Assembly: GCF_022921075.1 (NCBI RefSeq)
Contig: NZ_CP095050.1
Coordinates: 3,224,001 to 3,288,000, forward strand
Length of the DNA: 64,000 nt
Reading direction: 5' to 3'
Source of the DNA: Hymenobacter sp. 5317J-9
Lineage (GTDB): Bacteria > Bacteroidota > Bacteroidia > Cytophagales > Hymenobacteraceae
Shown one piece after another: positions 60,066-64,000 of this stretch; position 1 is the stretch's first letter; every line of letters starts with the position of its first letter. The notes beneath the pieces are model-generated. The model did not search any database and had not been told where the DNA came from. It was given only the letters and a program-made list of their open reading frames with translations. Both the position numbers and the translations under genes were made by a program.

Positions 60066-60162
60066 AGACCGTCATGCTGAGCTTGTCGAAGCATCTCTAC
60101 CGCAATAGTAAACCCATTACTGCGGCGGTAGAGATGCTTCGACAAGCTCAGCATGACGGTCT
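60066..60162. repeat. Family A inverted repeat, variant copy A6
   Basis: Arms AGACCGTCATGCTGAGCTTG, continuing TCGAAGCATCTCTACCGC, and complement. GAGCTTGTCGAAGC replaces GAGCGCAGCCGAAGC, so the change is compensated in both arms. It lies between the M61 peptidase and MBL 2 genes. Confidence 0.9.
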
Positions 60163-60211
60163 GCTTTGTAATTAAGTCAGGGTAGTCGGGCAATTTTCGT
60201 ACTTCCGCAAC

Positions 60212-61225
60212 ATGGCCAAGCGCATCTCCTTCCTTCGCAACGACGCCCTGCCCACCGTGCGGCCGGGCTATCCTGGCAATAAGCTGTTTGGCAACGAGTT
60301 TGCCAACGGTGAAGAGCTGTTTGAACCCAGCTTTGCCACGGTGCTGAAGTGGCAGCTTGAAGCCAATCCCCAAAAGGCGGAAAAGAAAGCCGACACCTGG
60401 GCGCCCGCCGTGGTGGACTGCACGGCCGCGTTTTCCTCCACCGACGACATGCTGGTGTGGCTGGGCCACTCCTGCTTTTTGCTGCGCGCGGCGGGCGTCA
60501 CGCTGCTCTTCGACCCCGTGCTGTACAGCTCATTGGGCCTGCGGCACCGGCACGCCCTCCCCTGCCCGCCCGAAGCCATTCGCAGCATCGACTACCTGCT
60601 GCTCTCGCACGGCCACCGCGACCACCTGGACGAGAAATCCATCAAGCTGCTGGCGGCGCAAAACCCGCAGATGCAGGTGCTGTCGTCGCTGCGCATGGGG
60701 CCGCTGCTACGCGGCATGGCCCGCAGCCTCACGGTGCAGGAAGCCGGCTGGTGGCAACAGTACGACTTGGGGCCGAACTCCCCGCTGGAAATCACCTACC
60801 TGCCGGCCGCTCACTGGCACCGCCGCGGGCTGGCCGACCTGAACGAGGTGCTGTGGGGCAGCTTCCTGATTCGGGTGGCTGATAAGCTCATCTACTTTGC
60901 CGGCGACACGGCCTACGCCGACCATTTCGAGGCCATTGAGGTCCGCTTCGGCCCCGTCGACATTGCCCTGATGCCCATCGGTGCTTACAAGCCCGCCTAC
61001 ATGATGGCCAAAAGCCACGTGAACCCGCACGAGGCCGCCAAAGCCGTGAACGTGCTGCGGGCCGGCCACGTGGTGCCCATGCACCACGGCACCTTCGACC
61101 TGTCCGACGAGCCCGCCTCCGAGCCCTTGCGCCAGCTCACGGAAGTGGCGGCGGGCGGCATGTTGCGCGGCGAGCTACACGCGCCCGCAGTGGGCGAGGT
61201 GCTGCGCTGGCAGGACTGGGAATGA
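60212..61225 (+). CDS. Metallo-beta-lactamase-fold hydrolase 2 (UlaG/NAPE-PLD-like)
   Basis: 337 aa. Metal-binding motif HGHRDH (His133, His135, Asp137, His138) is preceded by VWLGHSCFLLRAAGVTLLFDP, with later FAGDTAYADH and VPMHHGTFDL. It is a paralogue of the protein at 11064 but lacks the N-terminal membrane helix, so it is likely cytoplasmic. The substrate is unknown. Confidence 0.85.
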   Translation: MAKRISFLRNDALPTVRPGYPGNKLFGNEFANGEELFEPSFATVLKWQLEANPQKAEKKADTWAPAVVDCTAAFSSTDDMLVWLGHSCFLLRAAGVTLLFDPVLYSSLGLRHRHALPCPPEAIRSIDYLLLSHGHRDHLDEKSIKLLAAQNPQMQVLSSLRMGPLLRGMARSLTVQEAGWWQQYDLGPNSPLEITYLPAAHWHRRGLADLNEVLWGSFLIRVADKLIYFAGDTAYADHFEAIEVRFGPVDIALMPIGAYKPAYMMAKSHVNPHEAAKAVNVLRAGHVVPMHHGTFDLSDEPASEPLRQLTEVAAGGMLRGELHAPAVGEVLRWQDWE

Positions 61226-61346
61226 TTTTAGGGCAGGAGGATGCGGGGGTAGGTGGGTAGGAGTTATTCTAACGACCTTTGTCGCTAATTCCCTTTACAA
61301 ACTCTTTCCCTCCTACCACCATACCCTCCTGCCCTATTCCCACCAC

Positions 61347-62849
61347 ATGTCGCCAACTCTCGTCCTAAGCCTCGTAGCGGGCTACTTCGCGGTTCTCATC
61401 ATCATTGCCATCCTCACGTCGCGGGGGGCTACCAGCGAAAGCTTCTTTGTGGCCAACCGCAACGCCCCGTGGTACATGGTGGCCTTTGCCATGATTGGCA
61501 CCTCGCTTTCGGGCGTCACCTTTATTTCGGTGCCGGGCAACGTGTACGGCAAAAGCTGGAGCTATTTGGCCGTGGCCCTGGGTTTTGTGGCCGGCTACGT
61601 TGTGATTGGGCTGGTGCTGATGCCGCTGTACTACCGGCTGCGGCTGGTGAGCATCTATTCGTATCTGGATGAGCGGTTTGGCTACTGGAGCTACAAGACC
61701 GGGGCACTGTTTTTTCTGATTTCGCGCTCCCTAGGCTCGGCCCTGCGGCTGTACCTGGTGGCGGGCGTGCTGCAGCTGGCGGTGTTCGATGCCATGGGCG
61801 TGCCCTTCGCCGTGACGGTGGTGGTGAGCATTCTGTTCATCTATCTCTACACCTTTAAGGGCGGCCTCAAAACCATTCTCTGGACCGACACTTTTCAGAC
61901 GCTGGCCATGCTGAGCTGCGTGGCGCTGAGCATCTATTTCATGGCCGATGCCCTGAATTATTCCTTCGCCAAACTCATCTCGGCGGTGAAGGCCAGCCCG
62001 ATGTCACAGGTGTATTTCTCCGACGTGCGCGACGACAAGTTCTTCTGGAAGCAGTTCGCCTCGGGCATGTTCATCACCATCGTGATGACCGGCCTCGACC
62101 AGGACCTGATGCAGAAGAACCTGAGCTGCCGCAGCCTCGGCGAAGCCCAGAAGAACCTGTTCTGGTTCACGCCCGTCATTGTATGCGTCAACATTCTATT
62201 CCTGACCCTGGGCGTGCTGATGTACCAATACGCCACTGCCCGCGGCCTGAAACTGGAGCAGCTGCCCCAGCTGCTCAACCTCAACGGCTCGCTGAACACC
62301 GACAAGGTGTTCCCCTACCTGGCCACCACGCAGTTTTCCATCGTTGCGGGCATCATCTTCATTCTGGGCATCATCGCCGTCACCTACGCCTCGGCCGACT
62401 CGGCTCTTACTTCCCTCACCACTTCTTTCTGCGTCGATTTTCTCGACATCAAGAAGTACCCGGAAGCCCGCCAGACGCGCCTGCGCCAGCTCACCCACCT
62501 GGGCTGGTCGGTGGTCCTGATTATCATCATCCTCATCTTCCGGGCCTACAACAACCAGAGCCTCATTGATGCCGTGTACAAGGCCGCCGGCTTCACCTAC
62601 GGCCCGCTGCTGGGGCTGTTTGCCTTTGGCATTCTCACCGGCCGCCGCCTGCGCGACCAGCTGGTGCTGCCCGTGTGCGTGGCGGGCGTGGGCCTGACTT
62701 GGCTCATCGTGTCGCACTCGGTGGAGTGGCTCAACGGCTACAAGTTCGGCTTTGAAATCCTGCTCCTCAACGGCGCGCTTATCTACCTGGGCCTGCTGGC
62801 CATTTCCCGGCCAGCGGCGGTGAACCCCGCCGCCCAAACCGCGGTTTAA
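61347..62849 (+). CDS. Sodium:solute symporter (SSS family)
   Basis: 500 aa, about 13 membrane segments. Family motifs: FFVANRNAPWYMVAFAMIGTSLSGVTFISVPG, FYLYTFKGGLKTILWTDTFQ-type (IYLYTFKGGLKTILWTD) and ASADSALTSLTTSF with Na+-site residues. The substrate (sugar, amino acid, nucleoside or other) is not readable. The TonB-C protein starts 6 bp after its stop, so they may be cotranscribed. Confidence 0.9.
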   Translation: MSPTLVLSLVAGYFAVLIIIAILTSRGATSESFFVANRNAPWYMVAFAMIGTSLSGVTFISVPGNVYGKSWSYLAVALGFVAGYVVIGLVLMPLYYRLRLVSIYSYLDERFGYWSYKTGALFFLISRSLGSALRLYLVAGVLQLAVFDAMGVPFAVTVVVSILFIYLYTFKGGLKTILWTDTFQTLAMLSCVALSIYFMADALNYSFAKLISAVKASPMSQVYFSDVRDDKFFWKQFASGMFITIVMTGLDQDLMQKNLSCRSLGEAQKNLFWFTPVIVCVNILFLTLGVLMYQYATARGLKLEQLPQLLNLNGSLNTDKVFPYLATTQFSIVAGIIFILGIIAVTYASADSALTSLTTSFCVDFLDIKKYPEARQTRLRQLTHLGWSVVLIIIILIFRAYNNQSLIDAVYKAAGFTYGPLLGLFAFGILTGRRLRDQLVLPVCVAGVGLTWLIVSHSVEWLNGYKFGFEILLLNGALIYLGLLAISRPAAVNPAAQTAV

Positions 62850-62855
62850 CTTCCC

Positions 62856-63371
62856 ATGACGAAAACTATTCTTTTGACGATTTTGGCTGTGGGGTCGGCG
62901 GCCTCGGCGGCGCGGGCCCAAGCGCCCGCGGCCACGCCCGGCGCTGCGCAGCAGCCCATCATCCTCAAGGCCGACAACATGCAGGTGCAGGCCCATTCGG
63001 CCGCCAACCGCCCCGACCGCGCGCCCGTGTACCCCGGCGGCGAGCAGGCCCTGGGCCTGTTTTTTCTCGAAAACATAAAATATCCGGAAGCCGCGCGCGT
63101 CAAAGCCCTTAGCGGCATCGTGCTGGTGACGGCCACGGTGAACGCCGACGGCTCCGTGACCAACCCGGTGGTGGCTAAGTCGCTCTCGCCCGAGTGCGAC
63201 GCCGAGGCTCTGCGCGTGGTGCCCCTGCTCACGGGCTGGCAGCCGGCCATGCGCAAGGGCCGGCCGGTGCCGGTGCTCATTCAGCTGCCGGTGCCCTTCG
63301 GCGGCGCGGGCAACATGAAAATTGAAATGAACAACCGGCCCTCGCCCGCCGGTGTGCGGCGCGTGAGATAA
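62856..63371 (+). CDS. Small exported protein with TonB C-terminal-like domain
   Basis: 171 aa. Signal peptide about 1-20 (cut after RAQ). A TonB-C-like domain at about 65-155: YPEAARVKALSGIVLVTATV, then NADGSVTNPVVAKSLSPECDAEALRVV. It lacks the proline-rich linker and membrane anchor of true TonB, so it is probably a free periplasmic protein. The target is unknown. Confidence 0.75.
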   Translation: MTKTILLTILAVGSAASAARAQAPAATPGAAQQPIILKADNMQVQAHSAANRPDRAPVYPGGEQALGLFFLENIKYPEAARVKALSGIVLVTATVNADGSVTNPVVAKSLSPECDAEALRVVPLLTGWQPAMRKGRPVPVLIQLPVPFGGAGNMKIEMNNRPSPAGVRRVR

Positions 63372-63468
63372 GGCGGAATTGCGGCGGTTCTGCAGCGCTT
63401 CATCGTGGCCTCACGCCAGGCTGCCGTATTTGCCGTGTTCGATAGTTAGTTAACATTACCCCCGCCTG

Positions 63469-64000
63469 ATGGCCAGAAGTGGATTAAATACCAGTGGCAG
63501 CGACGTGACCGCCGACCTGCCCAAACCGAAAGTAAACAAGGAGTCGCTCAAGCGCAGCCTGCGGATTTTCCGCTACATGCTGCCCTACCGCGGCAAGTTT
63601 CTGGTCGGCATGCTGATGCTGGTACTCAGCAGCAGCACGTTCATGGTGTTCCCGTGGCTGGCCGGCAAGCTCATTGATGCAGCCAACCACAAGCCGGTGG
63701 TCATTCTTGACCGGCTTTCGCTGAGCATCAACGGCATTGCGCTGCTGCTGTTCGCCATCATCACCTGTCAGGGCTTCTTTTCGTTTGGGCGAATCTGGTT
63801 TTTCACCCAGGTGAGCGAGTTCACGGTGCGCGACATTCGGCAGGCGCTCTACGGCAAGTTTGTGCAGCTGCCCATCCCCTTTTTCGAGCAAAACCGCGTC
63901 GGGGCCATCACCTCGCGCATCACCACCGACGTGGGCCAGATTCAGGACACGTTTTCGCTCACCATTGCCGAGCTGTTTCGGCAGGTGTTCACGCTGATTA
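63469..64000 (+). CDS. ABC exporter (MsbA/multidrug-type), 3' partial
   Basis: The first 177 codons of a gene running off the window. MARSGLNTSGSD is followed by ESLKRSLRIFRYMLPYRGKF and membrane helices FLVGMLMLVLSSSTFMVFPW and ALLLFAIITCQGFFSF. Then FTVRDIRQALYGKFVQLPIP-type and FEQNRVGAITSRITTDVGQIQD are the hallmark of the ABC exporter membrane domain. The ATPase domain lies outside the window. The substrate, probably lipid or drug, is unknown. Confidence 0.85.
   Translation, partial: MARSGLNTSGSDVTADLPKPKVNKESLKRSLRIFRYMLPYRGKFLVGMLMLVLSSSTFMVFPWLAGKLIDAANHKPVVILDRLSLSINGIALLLFAIITCQGFFSFGRIWFFTQVSEFTVRDIRQALYGKFVQLPIPFFEQNRVGAITSRITTDVGQIQDTFSLTIAELFRQVFTLI

Overview
The window looks like a chromosome segment of a GC-rich member of the Bacteroidota, most likely Hymenobacter or a close relative in the Cytophagales. 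The grounds are: paired carboxypeptidase-regulatory/TonB-dependent outer-membrane proteins, a GLPGLI-type secreted protein, MarC, YceI, dipeptide epimerase and stand-alone ClpS genes of Bacteroidota type; promoters with the Bacteroidota -7 box TAnnTTTG placed a few bases before start codons; almost no Shine-Dalgarno sequences; and long intergenic inverted repeats of kinds I associate with Hymenobacter. The genus is inference. Most genes are housekeeping or envelope functions. I see no insertion sequence, prophage, CRISPR array or rRNA.

Layout. 1-6.8 kb: ClC channel (5' end outside the window), lipoamide dehydrogenase, TPR lipoprotein, FAD reductase, FabG. 6.8-14 kb: a small membrane protein, a YiiX-like permuted papain-fold protein, a VWA membrane protein, an NAD-binding epimerase-like protein, a beta-lactamase-fold hydrolase, an RluE-type pseudouridine synthase, and an alpha/beta hydrolase carrying an in-frame repeat insertion. 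14.2-22 kb: an ion and osmotic-stress group of three MscS-family channels, a DUF2254 membrane protein and a CPA1 Na+/H+ antiporter, interrupted by an AT-rich TIR-domain gene (17.8-18.6 kb) that is the best candidate for a defence gene. 22-28.5 kb: a hydrolase gene remnant, a TPR membrane protein, DnaK, a LEA-type lipoprotein, an EEP-family hydrolase, PurE, MarC. 28.5-37.8 kb: a two-component system divergent from a GLPGLI protein plus outer-membrane receptor, then a MarR regulator and a second receptor, each preceded by a similar palindrome.

37.9-46.2 kb: HemE, small proteins, a heptose kinase, aspartate aminotransferase, a glycosyltransferase fused to a membrane/nucleotide-binding region, RecR, ClpS. 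46.2-53.8 kb: YceI with its MarR regulator, two exported proteins sharing a DUF6799-like domain on either side of a dipeptide epimerase (one fused to an actin/Ppx-like ATPase fold), a dicarboxylate/amino-acid symporter, two lipoproteins. 53.8-64 kb: a GAF-domain protein, PAP2 phosphatase, tRNA-Leu(CAG), a methyltransferase, an M61 peptidase, a second beta-lactamase-fold hydrolase, a sodium/solute symporter, a TonB-C protein and the first part of an ABC exporter.

The strongest cross-cutting signal is a set of long-hairpin repeat families scattered between genes. Several copies supply a stop codon, abut a promoter or sit close to a start, and one element from a separate family lies inside an open hydrolase gene. 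Start codons were often moved inward from the longest possible reading frame, using signal peptides, lipoboxes, family N-termini or the position of the -7 box.
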